Positions 54,230 through 64,000 of a stretch of DNA of 64,000 nucleotides are shown one piece after another. Position 1 is the stretch's first letter; the number at the start of each line of letters is the position of its first letter. Origin of the DNA: Sanguibacter gelidistatuariae (GTDB lineage Bacteria; Actinomycetota; Actinomycetes; Actinomycetales; Cellulomonadaceae); the NCBI RefSeq assembly GCF_900096585.1, contig NZ_FMYH01000002.1, positions 62,001 through 126,000 of the forward strand, given 5' to 3'. Both the position numbers and the translations under genes were made by a program. The notes under the pieces are model-generated. The model ran no database searches, was not told where the DNA came from, and saw only the letters and a program-made list of their open reading frames with translations.

Positions 54230-55480
54230 TCAGGAGCGGGTCGTCAGAATCTGAGCGGCCTCGTCGAGGATCGCCCGGGCGACCGCGTCCTTGCTGCCGG
54301 TGAACGCCGTGACGACGTCGCCTGCGGCGGTGAGGATCGTCACGTCGTTGTCGACGTCGCCGAAGCCCCGGCCTCCGCCCACCGGGTTGACGACCAGCAG
54401 GTCCGCGCCCTTGCGGGCGGCCTTGGCGCGGCCGTGCTGCAGCACGTCGCCGGTCGCATCGCCGGTCTCCGCGGCGAAACCGACGATGACCTGAGACCCG
54501 CCGCGTCGAGCGAGCAGATCGGGGCGTGCCTCGACGAGGCCGGCGAGGATGTCCGGGTTCACCACGAGCTCGATCGGCGCGACCACGCCGTCGCCGGTCT
54601 TCTTGACCTTGTGGGTGGTCACCGTGGCTGGACGGAAGTCTGCGATCGCCGCGGCCATGATGATGAGGTCGGCAGACTCTGCCCCCTCGCGGACGGCCTC
54701 GGCCAGCTCCTGGGTCGTCTCCACGTGCACGACCGCGACCCCGGCCGGATCGGGCAGGTCGACGTTGGCGGCGACGAGGGTCACCAGCGCACCGCGACGG
54801 TGAGCCTCGGCGGCCAGAGCGTAGCCCTGACGCCCCGAGCTGCGGTTGCCGATGAACCGCACCGGGTCGATCGGTTCGCGGGTGCCACCGGCCGAGATGA
54901 GCACGTGGGTGCCGGTAAGGCTGTTGGTGAGGTCGCCGGCGCCGCCGTCAGCGGCATCCACGGTCAGCGCCATGGCGGCCGCGAAGATGTCTTCCGGCTC
55001 GGGCAGCCGGCCAGGACCGGTGTCCGCGCCGGTCAGCCGCCCGGAGGCGGGATCGAGCACAGTCACGCCGCGGCTCCGCAGGGTCGCGACGTTGGCCTCG
55101 ACCGCGGGGTGCAACCACATCTCGGTATGCATCGCGGGGGCGACCAGGACCGGGCACCGTGCGGTGAGCAGGGTCGCGGTGAGCAGGTCGTCCGAGCGTC
55201 CGGTGGCCATCCGGGAGAGCAGGTCGGCCGTGGCCGGGGCGACGACCACGAGGTCGGCCTCCTGGCCGAGGGCCACGTGCGGCACGTGCGGCACGTCGTC
55301 GAAGACGGTGGTTGTCACGGGCTTGCCCGAGAGCGCCTCCCAGGTGGGTGCGCCGACAAAGCGCAGGGCGGACTCGGTCGGGATCACCCGCACCGAGTGC
55401 CCTGCCTCGGCCAGCAGCCGCAGGAGCAGAACAGCCTTGTACGCGGCGATGCCTCCGCTCACGCCGAGGATCACACGCAT
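54230..55480 (-). CDS. coaBC: Phosphopantothenoylcysteine synthase/decarboxylase
   Basis: This 416-residue bifunctional CoA enzyme has an N-terminal flavin decarboxylase CoaC (ILGVSGGIAAYKAVLLLRLL, APATADLLSRMATG, VAPAMHTEMWLHPAV) and a C-terminal CTP-dependent ligase CoaB (LISAGGTREPIDPVRFIGN, SSGRQGYALA, AAAIADFRP). Together they convert phosphopantothenate and cysteine to phosphopantetheine. The start is ATG 55480, 31 bp after rpoZ. The gmk-rpoZ-coaBC-metK-priA order is the classic actinobacterial arrangement. Confidence 0.96.
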   Translation of the reverse strand: MRVILGVSGGIAAYKAVLLLRLLAEAGHSVRVIPTESALRFVGAPTWEALSGKPVTTTVFDDVPHVPHVALGQEADLVVVAPATADLLSRMATGRSDDLLTATLLTARCPVLVAPAMHTEMWLHPAVEANVATLRSRGVTVLDPASGRLTGADTGPGRLPEPEDIFAAAMALTVDAADGGAGDLTNSLTGTHVLISAGGTREPIDPVRFIGNRSSGRQGYALAAEAHRRGALVTLVAANVDLPDPAGVAVVHVETTQELAEAVREGAESADLIIMAAAIADFRPATVTTHKVKKTGDGVVAPIELVVNPDILAGLVEARPDLLARRGGSQVIVGFAAETGDATGDVLQHGRAKAARKGADLLVVNPVGGGRGFGDVDNDVTILTAAGDVVTAFTGSKDAVARAILDEAAQILTTRS

Positions 55481-55511
55481 GCCGGCCGCTCTCTCCTGGT
55501 GCGTCAGCGCG

Positions 55512-55799
55512 TCAGGACGCGTCGGCGTCGGTGACGGGTTCCACGATCGGGGTGCTGGTCAGCAGGCCCGCGTTGATCTCGCGCATCGCGATCGACAGCG
55601 GCTTCTCCTGGTTGCGCGTCTCGACGAGCGGGCCGACGAACTCGAGCAGGCCCTCGTGGAGCTGGGAGTAGTACGCGTTGATCTGACGGGCACGCTTCGC
55701 GGAGAAGACGACCAAGGCGTACTTGGAGTCCACGCGGTTGAGCAGGTCGTCGATGGGCGGGTCAGTGATGCCCACGGGGGCGGCGACGGTTCCAGACAC
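55512..55799 (-). CDS. rpoZ: RNA polymerase omega subunit
   Basis: This 95-residue omega subunit helps assemble and stabilise the beta' subunit. The conserved region reads [35 protein letters not shown] and [15 protein letters not shown]. The start is GTG 55799, preceded by GGAG. It lies 55 bp downstream of gmk and 31 bp upstream of coaBC, in the usual order. Confidence 0.95.
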   Translation of the reverse strand: MSGTVAAPVGITDPPIDDLLNRVDSKYALVVFSAKRARQINAYYSQLHEGLLEFVGPLVETRNQEKPLSIAMREINAGLLTSTPIVEPVTDADAS

Positions 55800-55854
55800 A
55801 GGTCAACTCCGAAGGTGTTGAGGGATTGCGGATCAATAGACCAGTCTACTGCGT

Positions 55855-56460
55855 CTACCGAGCGCGGGTCGCCGTTGCGGGGACGCCCATCACGGACATG
55901 AGTTCGTCCGCGGCGCGTCGGACGTCGTCGTTGATGATCACGTGATCGAACTCCGGTGCTGCGGCCAGTTCGACGCGGGCGGTCGCCAGGCGTCGTTCGC
56001 GCTCCTCGGGCCCTTCGGTCCCGCGTCCGACGAGGCGCCGTTCGAGCTCGGTCCAGCTGGGCGGGGCGAGGAAGACGAACCGTGCGTCCGGCATGGACTC
56101 GCGGACCTGACGGGCTCCCTGCAGGTCGATCTCGAGCAGCGTCGCGACGCCGGCGGCGAGCTTCTCCTCGACCGGACCGCGAGGGGTGCCGTAGCTGTTC
56201 TGACCGTGCACCACGGCCCACTCCAGGAGCTCTCCGCGCTCGACCATCTCGGCGAACCGGGTGGGCCCGACGAAGAGGTAGTGGACGCCGTCCACCTCGC
56301 CGGGGCGAGGATCACGGGTGGTAGCCGAGACAGACAACCACACGTCGGGGTAGCGGGCACGGATGTCAGCGGAGACGGTTCCCTTCCCCACCGCCGTCGG
56401 GCCAGCAAGGACGGTCAGGCGGGGGGACGGTGAGCCAGCGGATGAAGCGGAGATGATCAG
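55855..56460 (-). CDS. gmk: Guanylate kinase (probable CTG start)
   Basis: This guanylate kinase phosphorylates GMP to GDP. The P-loop [16 protein letters not shown], the GMP-binding [18 protein letters not shown] and [14 protein letters not shown], and the lid [13 protein letters not shown] are all present. No ATG, GTG or TTG in frame precedes the P-loop: the first GTG (56391) is inside it and would destroy it. The best start is CTG 56460, which overlaps the mihF stop as CTGA, just like the ATGA/GTGA overlaps elsewhere here, with AAGG close upstream. This gives 201 residues, normal for the family. ATC 56457 is another non-standard option. Confidence 0.93.
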   Translation of the reverse strand: MIISASSAGSPSPRLTVLAGPTAVGKGTVSADIRARYPDVWLSVSATTRDPRPGEVDGVHYLFVGPTRFAEMVERGELLEWAVVHGQNSYGTPRGPVEEKLAAGVATLLEIDLQGARQVRESMPDARFVFLAPPSWTELERRLVGRGTEGPEERERRLATARVELAAAPEFDHVIINDDVRRAADELMSVMGVPATATRAR

Positions 56461-56777
56461 CCGAACCTTTCGATGAGGGCCGCTGCCTGGTGCGGACCCA
56501 GACCCCGCACACGACGACTCTCGGCAATGCCGACCTCCGTCATGATCGCGCGGGCCTTGACCTTGCCGACTCCCGGCAACGACTCAAGCAGCGAGACAAC
56601 TTTCAGTTTTCCGATGACGTCATCGGTACGGCCCTGCTCGATCACTTCAGAGAGGACCCCTGAAGAATACTTCAGGCGGTTCTTGACCTCTGCACGCGCC
56701 CGTCGGGCACTAGCGGCCTTCTCGAGCGCGGCAGCACGTTGTTCAGGAGTTAGCTCAGGTAGTGGCACTCCGGTCAC
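56457..56777 (-). CDS. mihF: Integration host factor, actinobacterial type (mIHF)
   Basis: This 106-residue nucleoid protein is of the mycobacterial IHF family, unrelated to HU/IHF of E. coli. An N-terminal helix rich in charged residues ([20 protein letters not shown]) is followed by the helix-two-turn-helix DNA-binding part ([32 protein letters not shown]). It bends DNA and affects transcription and phage integration. The start is GTG 56777 with AAGGAA upstream. mihF-gmk is a conserved pair. Confidence 0.95.
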   Translation of the reverse strand: MTGVPLPELTPEQRAAALEKAASARRARAEVKNRLKYSSGVLSEVIEQGRTDDVIGKLKVVSLLESLPGVGKVKARAIMTEVGIAESRRVRGLGPHQAAALIERFG

Positions 56778-56806
56778 CTTCCTTGGACGAGCGGGAACAT
56801 ACTGCG

Positions 56807-56835
56807 AAACTATCCATGTTCTGGGTTATCGGCAA
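56807..56835 (-). promoter_or_regulatory. Promoter of the mihF-gmk-rpoZ operon
   Basis: On the minus strand TTGCCG (56835-56830), 17 bp, and TAGTTT (56812-56807) form a plausible promoter, with transcription from about 56800, roughly 23 nt before the GTG start. It lies just past the pyrF terminator, consistent with a separate transcription unit. Confidence 0.55.
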
Positions 56836-56893
56836 CGTGAACGACAGACCTTCACACGCCGCGACCTGCATAATCACCCGGAACCGAAGCAGC

Positions 56894-56927
56894 GCGACCA
56901 CCCGCGGACGGATCCACGGGTGGTCGC
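56894..56927 (-). terminator. Terminator after pyrF
   Basis: GCGACCACCCG and CGGGTGGTCGC form a perfect 11-bp stem around a 12-nt loop, 14 bp after the pyrF stop. No U-tract follows. It separates the pyr operon from mihF. Confidence 0.75.
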
Positions 56928-56940
56928 TGGGTCGCGCAAG

Positions 56941-57861
56941 TCAGCCCTGGAGGGCCTGCGCGGCGTCATCTGCGGCTCGGCGGGCGGCCGCCAGCAGCGC
57001 GCGCCCGTCCGGCCCGGCGGCGAGCACCCCGCGCGACGACGAGGCGAGCACCTGCCCCCGGGCAGACCCGAACACCTGCGCGAGCTCGGCCGAGCCTGCG
57101 CCCTGTGCGCCCACGCCGGGTGCGAGCAGCGGGCCCCTCACCGCGGAGAGGTCGACGCCGGTGGTCCGGGCCGCATCACCGATGGTCGCGCCCACGACGA
57201 GGCCGACCGAACCCATCGACGGCACAGACGCGCCGGCAGCAGACCCACCGCGGTCGGCGAGCTCGGCCGCGTTGACCGCGCCCGCCTGCCGGGCGATCTG
57301 CGCGGCCACGGTCTCCCCCGAGGCCGTGCGGGCGTGCTGGACCTGCGCGCCCTCCGGGTTGGACGTCAGGCACAGCACGAACAGACCCCGGCCGTTCGCA
57401 GCCGCGATGTCGATCGCGGGCTGCAGGGAGCCGAAGCCCAGGTACGGCGAGACGGTGAGCGCGTCACCGGCGAGCGGGGACCCCTCCCGCAGGAACGCCT
57501 CCGCGTAGCCGGTCATCGTCGAGCCGATGTCCCCGCGCTTGGCATCGACAATCGTCAATGTGTGTGCGGACCGGGCCGCGGCGATGACCTCTTCGAGAAC
57601 CGCCATGCCGGCCGAACCGTGCCGCTCGAACAGCGCGGACTGCGGCTTGAGCGCGGCCACCTGTCCACCGAGGGCATCGACAACGGTCAATGCGAAGGAC
57701 CGCAGCCCGGACGCGTCGTCGGGCAAACCCCAGGCGGCGAGCAGGCCGGGGTGCGGGTCGATGCCCGCGCACAGCGGCCCGAAGGCCACCATGGCGGCCG
57801 CCAGCCGCTCCCCGAAGGGAGCGGGGCGGGCAGCGCCAGGATCGAGGGGACCCGCCGTCAC
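56941..57861 (-). CDS. pyrF: Orotidine 5'-phosphate decarboxylase (type 2)
   Basis: This 306-residue PyrF of the longer actinobacterial type makes UMP from OMP. Motifs are [30 protein letters not shown], the catalytic [24 protein letters not shown] and [10 protein letters not shown] for the phosphate site. GTG 57861 overlaps the carB stop (GTGA). It is the last gene of the pyrC-carA-carB-pyrF operon and is followed by a strong hairpin. Confidence 0.96.
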   Translation of the reverse strand: MTAGPLDPGAARPAPFGERLAAAMVAFGPLCAGIDPHPGLLAAWGLPDDASGLRSFALTVVDALGGQVAALKPQSALFERHGSAGMAVLEEVIAAARSAHTLTIVDAKRGDIGSTMTGYAEAFLREGSPLAGDALTVSPYLGFGSLQPAIDIAAANGRGLFVLCLTSNPEGAQVQHARTASGETVAAQIARQAGAVNAAELADRGGSAAGASVPSMGSVGLVVGATIGDAARTTGVDLSAVRGPLLAPGVGAQGAGSAELAQVFGSARGQVLASSSRGVLAAGPDGRALLAAARRAADDAAQALQG

Positions 57862-60800
57862 GGGCGCACCTCGACCTTGACGTACTCCTGCAGGCTGCGC
57901 ACCGTGAACGGGCGGTCCCGGATGACCTCGATGCCCTGGACCGCGGCGGCGAGCTGGGCGACCGTGGTCACGATTGGCTTGTCCGCGGCCGTCGTGGCCG
58001 CCCGGATCTCGTAGCCGTCGGCGCGGGCGCCCTGGCCGGAGGGGGTGTTGACGACCATGTCGACCTTGCCGTCCGTGATGAGGTCGACGATCGTCGGCTC
58101 CCCGCCCGGGCCCCGGCCCTCAGAGTTCTTGCGCACGACCGTGGACGGGATGCCGTTGCGGCGCAGCACGTTCGCCGTGCCGGCCGTGGCGAGGATCTCG
58201 AAGCCGAGCTCGGTCAGGCGCTTGACCGGGAAGACGATCGCGCGCTTGTCACGGTCGGCGACGGAGATGAAGACCGAGCCGGACGTGGGCAGCCCACCGA
58301 ACGCAGCGGCCTGGGACTTGGCGAAGGCCGTCGGGAAGTCCTCGTCGAAGCCCATGACCTCACCGGTCGAGCGCATCTCCGGGCCGAGGACCGTGTCTAC
58401 GGCCACGCCCTCGGTCGTACGGAAGCGCTTGAACGGCAGGACCGCTTCCTTGACCGCGATGGGCGCGTCGAGGTCGAGCGTGCCGCCGTCGCCGGTCAGC
58501 GGGAGGACCCCGCTGGCCCGTAGGTCGGCGATCGTGTGACCGACCATGACCAGGGCCGCGGCCTTGGCCAGGGACACCCCGGTCGCCTTGGAGACGAAGG
58601 GCACCGTGCGCGAGGCGCGCGGGTTGGCTTCCAGGACGTAGAGCACGTCGGAGACGAGCGCGTACTGGACGTTGAGCAGCCCGCGGACGCCCACGCCCTT
58701 GGCGATCGCCTCGGTCGAGCGGCGGATCCGGGCGATCTCGGCCTCGGAGAGGGAGACCGGCGGCAGGACGCAGGCGGAGTCGCCGGAGTGGATCCCGGCC
58801 TCTTCGATGTGCTCCATGACACCACCGAGGAACATCTCCTCGCCGTCGTAGAGCGCGTCGACGTCGATCTCCATGGCGTCGTCGAGGAAGCGGTCGATGA
58901 GGATCGGGGCGAGGTGCCCGCCCGAGCGTGCGACCTCGCCGAGGGCGCGCTCGACGTAGCCGGTGAGCTGCTCCTCGGAGTAGACGATCTCCATGCCGCG
59001 CCCACCGAGCACGTAGGACGGGCGCACCAGGACCGGGTAGCCGATCCCGGCAGCGATCTCGACGGCCGCGACGAGGGTCGTCGCGGTGCCGAAGGCCGGG
59101 GCCGGCAGGCCCGCCTCGGCGAGCACCCGGCCGAAGGCGGCACGGTCTTCGGCGGCGTCGATCGCCTCGGGCGAGGTGCCCAGGATCGGCAGGCCGGCGT
59201 CGGCCAGGCGCTGCGCGAGGCTGAGCGGGGTCTGCCCGCCGAGCTGGACGATGATGCCCTTGACGGGACCGGCGGCAAGCTCGGCCTCGTAGACCTCGAG
59301 GACGTCCTCGAAGGTCAGCGGCTCGAAGTAGAGACGGTCCGCGGTGTCGTAGTCGGTCGAGACCGTCTCGGGGTTGCAGTTGATCATGACGGTCTCGTAA
59401 TCGCCCTTGAGCGCGAGTGCCGCGTGCACGCAGGAGTAGTCGAACTCGATGCCCTGACCGATGCGGTTGGGCCCGGAGCCCAGGATGAGGACTGCCTCGC
59501 GCTCGCGCGGACGGACCTCGGTCTCCAGGTCGTAGGTGGAGTAGTAGTACGGCGTCTCGGCCTTGAACTCCGCGGCGCACGTGTCGACCGTCTTGAAGAC
59601 GGGGCGGACGCCGAGCGCGCGGCGAACCTCGCGCACAGTGGACTCCCCCGCTGCCCGGGTGCCGCCGATGCCCCGCAGCGAGGCGATCTGGGCGTCGGAG
59701 AGGCCGTGCCGCTTGGCGCGGGTGAGCACGTCCTTGGTGAGCGCGTCGGCCGCAGCGACCTCGGCTGCGACCTCGTTGATGAGCTGGATCTGGTCGAGGT
59801 ACCACGGGTCGATCTTCGTGGCGTCGAAGACCTGCTCGATGCTCGCCCCGCCGCGCAGCGCCTGCTGCGTCTGGACGAGCCGGCTCTCGGTCGGTCGGGC
59901 GATCGTCACGAGCAGCGCCTCGAGCGCGGCTCCCGAGGGGGCCTCACCGTCCCAGTGGAAGGTCGCTCCGGACTTGTCGAGCGAGCGCAGCGCCTTGCCG
60001 AGGGCCTCGGTGAAGTTGCGACCCATCGACATGGCCTCACCGACCGACTTCATGGTCGTGGTCAGGGTGTCGTCCGCGGCCGGGAACTTCTCGAAGGCGA
60101 AGCGGGGCACCTTGACCACGACGTAGTCGAGGGAGGGCTCGAAGGACGCCGGCGTAGACCCGGTGATGTCGTTGGGGATCTCGTCGAGGGTGTACCCGAC
60201 GGCGAGCTTCGCGGCGATCTTCGCGATCGGGAAGCCGGTCGCCTTGGAGGCCAGCGCGGAGGAGCGGGAGACGCGCGGGTTCATCTCGATGACGACGACG
60301 CGCCCGGTCTCGGGGTGCACGGCGTACTGGATGTTGCAGCCACCGGTGTCCACGCCGACCTCGCGGATGATCGCGATGCCGATGTCGCGCAGGTTCTGGT
60401 ACTCGCGGTCGGTCAGGGTGAGCGCGGGCGCCACGGTGACGGAGTCGCCGGTGTGCACGCCGACCGGGTCGACGTTCTCGATCGAGCAGATGACTACGAC
60501 GTTGTCGGCCTTGTCGCGCATGAGCTCGAGCTCGTACTCCTTCCAGCCGAGGATGGACTCTTCCAGGAGCACCTCGGTCGTGGGCGAGTAGTGCAGGCCC
60601 TGCCCGACGATGCGGCGCAGCTGGACCTCGTCATAGGCGATCCCGGAGCCGAGGCCGCCCATCGTGAAGGAGGGGCGCACGACCATCGGGTAGCCGAGGT
60701 CCTCGGCGGCCGCGACGGCCTCGTCGATCGCGTGGATGATGACCGAGCGCGCGGACTCCCCGCCGCACTTGGTGACGACGTCCTTGAACTTCAGGCGGTC

Positions 60801-61181
60801 CTCACCCTTCTGGATCGCCGCGATGTTCGCGCCGATGAGCTCGACGTTGTACTTGGCCAGCACGCCGGCCTCGTCGAGGGCGATCGCCGCGTTGAGCGCG
60901 GTCTGCCCGCCCAGGGTCGCCAGGACCGCGTCGGGGCGCTCCTTGGCGATGATCGAGGTGAGCACGTCCGTCGTGATCGGCTCGATGTACGTGGCGTCGG
61001 CGAACTCCGGGTCGGTCATGATCGTGGCCGGGTTGGAGTTGAGGAGGATGACACGGATGCCCTCCTCCTTGAGCACGCGGCAGGCCTGCGTACCGGAGTA
61101 GTCGAACTCGCACGCCTGGCCGATGACGATCGGCCCGGAGCCGATGACCAGGACGGAGTTGATGTCTGTTCTGCGAGGCAC
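57858..61181 (-). CDS. carB: Carbamoyl-phosphate synthase large subunit
   Basis: This 1107-residue synthetase has two homologous ATP-grasp halves. The first has [41 protein letters not shown] and [18 protein letters not shown]. The second has [44 protein letters not shown] and [20 protein letters not shown]-terminal MGS-like allosteric domain ends the protein ([19 protein letters not shown]). It makes carbamoyl phosphate for pyrimidines and arginine. The length is normal, and the gene lies 3 bp after carA. Confidence 0.98.
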   Translation of the reverse strand: MPRRTDINSVLVIGSGPIVIGQACEFDYSGTQACRVLKEEGIRVILLNSNPATIMTDPEFADATYIEPITTDVLTSIIAKERPDAVLATLGGQTALNAAIALDEAGVLAKYNVELIGANIAAIQKGEDRLKFKDVVTKCGGESARSVIIHAIDEAVAAAEDLGYPMVVRPSFTMGGLGSGIAYDEVQLRRIVGQGLHYSPTTEVLLEESILGWKEYELELMRDKADNVVVICSIENVDPVGVHTGDSVTVAPALTLTDREYQNLRDIGIAIIREVGVDTGGCNIQYAVHPETGRVVVIEMNPRVSRSSALASKATGFPIAKIAAKLAVGYTLDEIPNDITGSTPASFEPSLDYVVVKVPRFAFEKFPAADDTLTTTMKSVGEAMSMGRNFTEALGKALRSLDKSGATFHWDGEAPSGAALEALLVTIARPTESRLVQTQQALRGGASIEQVFDATKIDPWYLDQIQLINEVAAEVAAADALTKDVLTRAKRHGLSDAQIASLRGIGGTRAAGESTVREVRRALGVRPVFKTVDTCAAEFKAETPYYYSTYDLETEVRPREREAVLILGSGPNRIGQGIEFDYSCVHAALALKGDYETVMINCNPETVSTDYDTADRLYFEPLTFEDVLEVYEAELAAGPVKGIIVQLGGQTPLSLAQRLADAGLPILGTSPEAIDAAEDRAAFGRVLAEAGLPAPAFGTATTLVAAVEIAAGIGYPVLVRPSYVLGGRGMEIVYSEEQLTGYVERALGEVARSGGHLAPILIDRFLDDAMEIDVDALYDGEEMFLGGVMEHIEEAGIHSGDSACVLPPVSLSEAEIARIRRSTEAIAKGVGVRGLLNVQYALVSDVLYVLEANPRASRTVPFVSKATGVSLAKAAALVMVGHTIADLRASGVLPLTGDGGTLDLDAPIAVKEAVLPFKRFRTTEGVAVDTVLGPEMRSTGEVMGFDEDFPTAFAKSQAAAFGGLPTSGSVFISVADRDKRAIVFPVKRLTELGFEILATAGTANVLRRNGIPSTVVRKNSEGRGPGGEPTIVDLITDGKVDMVVNTPSGQGARADGYEIRAATTAADKPIVTTVAQLAAAVQGIEVIRDRPFTVRSLQEYVKVEVRP

Positions 61182-61184
61182 TGG

Positions 61185-62462
61185 TCAGTTCTCCTTGGCG
61201 GGCGTGGTGGTGGCGGTCGCGGCCGAGAGGCCCGCGGCGGACGGCGCACCGGACGTCATGAGGTCGAGGAAGCGGTCGAAGAGGTAGGCGGCGTCGTGCG
61301 GGCCGGCTGCTGCCTCGGGGTGGTACTGGACGGAGAACGCCGGGATGTCGAGGCACTCGAGCCCCTCCACGACGTTGTCGTTGAGCCCGACGTGGGACAC
61401 GATCACGCGGCCGTAGCGGCCCTCGCCATAGGGCGCCGGCGCCTCTTCCCCGATCGGGGCGTCGACGGCGAAACCGTGGTTCTGGGAGGTGATCTCCACC
61501 TTGCGGGTGGCCAGGTCCATGACGGGCTGGTTGATCCCGCGGTGGCCGTAGGCGAGCTTGTACGTGCCGAAGCCCAGGGCACGCCCGAGGATCTGGTTGC
61601 CGAAGCAGATGCCGAAGTACGGCAACCCGCGGTCGAGGACCTCGCGGAGCAGGGCGACCTCGTGGGTGGCAGCGCTGGGGTCGCCGGGGCCGTTGGAGAA
61701 GAAGACACCGTCCGGGGACAGGGCGAGGATGTCCTCGATCGTCGAGGCGGAGGGGATGACGTGGACCCGCATGCCGCGCTCGGCGAGGCGCTGCGGGGTC
61801 ATCGACTTGATGCCCAGGTCGACCGCGACGACCGTCTTGAGCGGGGCCTTCCCGGCGAATGCGCCGAGGGGTTCGACGACGTAGGCGGTCTTGGTGCTGA
61901 CCTCGGCGACGAGGTTCAACCCGGCCATCGACGGGGTCGCCCGGACCTCGGCCACGAAGGAGTCGATGGGTCGCGGGTATCCCCCGGCCAGGAGCGCCTC
62001 GCCGGAGAAGATCCCGGCGCGCATGACGCCGGCCTCGCGCAGGTGGCGGGTCAGGGCCCGGGTGTCGATCTCGGAGATCCCGACGATGCCCTGGCCGACG
62101 AGCTCGTCGTCGAGGGAGCCCTCGGAGCGCCAGTTGGAGGCGCGGCGGGCGGGGTCGCGCACGACGAAGCCGGCGACCCAGATCTTGACCGACTCGGGGT
62201 CGTCGTGGTTGACCCCGGTGTTGCCGATGTGCGGGGCCGTCATGACGACGATCTGGCGGTGGTAGGAGGGGTCGGTCAGGGTCTCCTGGTATCCGCTCAT
62301 CCCCGTGTTGAACACGATCTCAGCGGTTGTGGTCCCGGTCGCGCCGTAGGCGCGCCCAGAGAATGTGCGGCCGTCCTCGAGGACGAGCAGCGCGGCGTCA
62401 GAGACCACCTCGCCGGGGGTCTTAGTCGCGTGCAGTTGCGGCGCGTGCAGTTGCGTAGTCAC
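61185..62462 (-). CDS. carA: Carbamoyl-phosphate synthase small subunit
   Basis: This 425-residue glutamine amidotransferase subunit has the N-terminal CarA domain ([38 protein letters not shown]) and a class I glutaminase with the nucleophile Cys in [18 protein letters not shown] and a catalytic His/Glu in [13 protein letters not shown]. The N-terminal [11 protein letters not shown] comes from a small DNA duplication. The start is GTG 62462, overlapping the upstream PH-like gene by 4 bp. Confidence 0.97.
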   Translation of the reverse strand: MTTQLHAPQLHATKTPGEVVSDAALLVLEDGRTFSGRAYGATGTTTAEIVFNTGMSGYQETLTDPSYHRQIVVMTAPHIGNTGVNHDDPESVKIWVAGFVVRDPARRASNWRSEGSLDDELVGQGIVGISEIDTRALTRHLREAGVMRAGIFSGEALLAGGYPRPIDSFVAEVRATPSMAGLNLVAEVSTKTAYVVEPLGAFAGKAPLKTVVAVDLGIKSMTPQRLAERGMRVHVIPSASTIEDILALSPDGVFFSNGPGDPSAATHEVALLREVLDRGLPYFGICFGNQILGRALGFGTYKLAYGHRGINQPVMDLATRKVEITSQNHGFAVDAPIGEEAPAPYGEGRYGRVIVSHVGLNDNVVEGLECLDIPAFSVQYHPEAAAGPHDAAYLFDRFLDLMTSGAPSAAGLSAATATTTPAKEN

Positions 62463-63025
62463 TCGGACTCCTTCGGGTTGTTCGAGTCAGGGGGAAGGGG
62501 GTTCGCGGTGGCCACGAGGGCGCTGACCGCATCAAGAAGCGTGGATCGGTCGGCCGCGTGGGCAGTGCGGATTCCGGTGTCCAGGGTCGTGAGCGTGCCG
62601 TCCGCGGCGGGCGTCGTCCATCGAAGGACGACGATGCCCTTGCCGCCGACGTACTTGCCGGCCATCCCGGAGGTCAGGCGGACCCCGACGAGCGCGGCGA
62701 CCGGCACGAACAGGTCGGTTGCGCCCGCCCGGGCGATGCGGACGCCGGCGTCGTAGACCTGCACGACGGCGCGGGCGCGGAAGCCGAGATCGCCGGCTCC
62801 CACCCGGTCGAGCCAGTCTCCGGCGCCCGTGCTGGACACGTACGTGCCCTCGATCGGCGCGGTGCGCGCCGCGCCGAGCGCGCCGGCGTCGGGCAGGGTG
62901 GCCAGGGTGCCCACCCGGGGCGCGCCGCGGCGCCGCAAGCCTCGCCAGCCGCGCCACATGGCCAGCAGGATCAGCGCGCCGACGGCGAGCATGAGCGCGA
63001 CGGCGAGCGGCATGGGCAGGTTCAT
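62459..63025 (-). CDS. PH-like domain membrane protein of the pyr operon
   Basis: This 188-residue protein has one N-terminal membrane helix ([17 protein letters not shown]) followed by a basic stretch and a PH-like beta domain ([54 protein letters not shown]). An equivalent gene sits between pyrC and carA in many actinobacteria. No function is established. Overlaps of 4 bp at both ends show tight translational coupling with pyrC and carA. Confidence 0.87.
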   Translation of the reverse strand: MNLPMPLAVALMLAVGALILLAMWRGWRGLRRRGAPRVGTLATLPDAGALGAARTAPIEGTYVSSTGAGDWLDRVGAGDLGFRARAVVQVYDAGVRIARAGATDLFVPVAALVGVRLTSGMAGKYVGGKGIVVLRWTTPAADGTLTTLDTGIRTAHAADRSTLLDAVSALVATANPLPPDSNNPKESE

Positions 63026-64000
63026 CGGGCATCTCCGTGGCGCGCAGCGGGGTCCACGGGGACGCCGTCGAGCACGGTGGCCCGTCCGCGCAGGAAGGTC
63101 GCCACGACCTGTCCGGGCAGCTCGCGGCCGCCGAAGGGCGAGTTGCCGCTCGCCGTGGCCTGCTCGGCCGGCACGACGACGCGCACCGCGGCCGGGTCGA
63201 CCAGCACGATGTTCGCGGGTTCACCGACCTCGAGCGGCCGGCCCTGCGGGCGTGGGCCGTCGGTGATCCGTCCGATCTGAGCCGGGGCGGTCGAGAGCAC
63301 CCGGGCCACGTCGGCCCAGGTCATCCGGCCGGAGTCGACCATGGTCTGCTGGACGACGCTCAGCGCGGTCTCCAGACCGGTCATCCCGAAGGCGGCCGCG
63401 GACCATTCGCAGTCCTTGTCCTCGCGGGTGTGCGGGGCATGGTCGGTCGCGACGATGTCGATCGTGCCGTCGGCGAGGCCCTCGCGGACCGCCTCGACGT
63501 CGGCCGCGGTGCGCAGCGGGGGGTTGACCTTGAACAGCGGGTCGTAGCCGCGGGCCAGCTCGTCGGTGAGGATGAGGTGGTGCGGGGTGACCTCGGCGGT
63601 GACGGAGATGCCGCGGGCCTTGGCCCAGCGGATGAGGTCGACCGAGCCGGCCGTGGACAGGTGGCACACGTGCAGGCGGGAACCGACGTGCTCGGCGAGC
63701 AGCACGTCGCGGGCGATGATCGCCTCTTCCGCGACGGCCGGCCAGCCGGCGAGGCCGATCTCGGCGGAGACGACCCCCTCGTTCATCTGCGCGCCCTCGG
63801 TCAGGCGAGGCTCCTGGGCGTGCTGGGCGATGACGCCGTCGAAGGCCTTGACGTATTCGAGGGCGCGACGCATGAGGATCGGGTCCCAGACGCACTTGCC
63901 GTCGTCGGAGAACACACGGACCTGGGCGGCGGAGTCGGCCATCGCGCCGAGCTCGGCGAGGTGCGTGCCCTCCAGGCCGACGCTCACGGCGCCGACCGGG
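63022..64000 (-). CDS. pyrC: Dihydroorotase (N-terminus outside window)
   Basis: The gene is cut by the right edge, so the first metal site (HxH) is not visible. The remaining 325 or so residues show GVIAQHAQEPRLTEGAQMNEG, HVCHLSTAGSVDLIRWAKARG, TAEVTPHHLILTDE (metal His), FKVNPPLRTAADVEA and IDIVATDHAPHTREDKDCEW with the catalytic Asp, typical of class I dihydroorotases. It forms dihydroorotate from carbamoyl aspartate and is upstream in the pyr operon, overlapping the PH-like gene by 4 bp. Confidence 0.95.
   Translation of the reverse strand, partial: PVGAVSVGLEGTHLAELGAMADSAAQVRVFSDDGKCVWDPILMRRALEYVKAFDGVIAQHAQEPRLTEGAQMNEGVVSAEIGLAGWPAVAEEAIIARDVLLAEHVGSRLHVCHLSTAGSVDLIRWAKARGISVTAEVTPHHLILTDELARGYDPLFKVNPPLRTAADVEAVREGLADGTIDIVATDHAPHTREDKDCEWSAAAFGMTGLETALSVVQQTMVDSGRMTWADVARVLSTAPAQIGRITDGPRPQGRPLEVGEPANIVLVDPAAVRVVVPAEQATASGNSPFGGRELPGQVVATFLRGRATVLDGVPVDPAARHGDAR

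Noticed and set aside
56391-56393. GTG 56391 as the gmk start
   Set aside because: It lies within the P-loop and would remove the Gly-Pro-Thr part needed for nucleotide binding.
58536-62756. A 1406-codon open frame on the plus strand
   Set aside because: It is the antisense shadow of carB and carA, which have full-length conserved proteins; its composition (Asp/Arg/Gly-rich, no domains) is typical of GC-rich complementary frames.

Overview
The window reads as a chromosomal segment of a GC-rich actinobacterium, most likely Micrococcales (Cellulomonas/Sanguibacter/Oerskovia-like). Supporting signs are RbpA, the PafB/PafC pair, mIHF, the GarA/FtsR cell-cycle block, a HelY-type helicase, a degenerate actinobacterial PriA, frequent GTG starts, many 4-bp ATGA/GTGA gene overlaps and several apparently leaderless promoters. 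The genus assignment is inference. No rRNA, tRNA or CRISPR array was recognised.

Layout. 1-5162 (minus): a partial DUF6328 membrane protein, a Dps protein, and a tight five-gene DUF4129/hypothetical/MoxR/DUF58/membrane-protein operon. 5252-15623: DUF3866 diverges from pafB-pafC, then a small membrane protein, tatA-tatC, a lipid kinase, the helY helicase and an amidohydrolase. 15624-26575 is more accessory in character: lnt, a decayed relE toxin with intact antitoxin, rbpA, an unknown protein, an ArsR/UvrA-like/GNAT cluster, a DUF2975 membrane protein with an operator-promoter, a tyrosine recombinase with nearby phased repeats, a cardiolipin-synthase-like protein and a small acidic protein.

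26646-38394: pyruvate carboxylase, an orphan ParA-type ATPase, and a minus-strand cell-division/envelope block (pgsA, two DUF881 proteins around a DUF1290 small basic protein, garA, ftsR, a second MerR), then a DEAD-box RNA helicase with a DbpA-like C-terminus. 38428-44060: a PH-domain protein, hisG, hisE and ribH-ribBA-ribE-ribD on the minus strand. The rib genes sit behind a clear FMN riboswitch with a promoter, and a probable terminator lies after ribH. 44162-45699: a secreted pair (DUF6318 lipoprotein and PKD-like protein). 45947-64000: a GNAT gene, then a long minus-strand housekeeping block in transcription order pyrC, PH-like protein, carA, carB, pyrF, mihF, gmk, rpoZ, coaBC, metK, priA, HAD phosphatase, fmt, rsmB, rpe.

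Functional themes are pyrimidine and purine nucleotide supply (pyrC to gmk), riboflavin synthesis under FMN control, histidine initiation, SAM and CoA synthesis, translation initiation, envelope biogenesis (Tat, Lnt, PgsA, cardiolipin synthase) and stress control (PafBC, RbpA, Dps). No convincing wholly new system was found. The most distinctive observations are a gmk gene with no canonical start codon (probable CTG start in a CTGA overlap), the decayed relE, the symmetrical DUF3866/pafB promoter, the DUF2975 promoter-operator, the phased repeats beside the recombinase, and missing members of otherwise conserved actinobacterial gene blocks.
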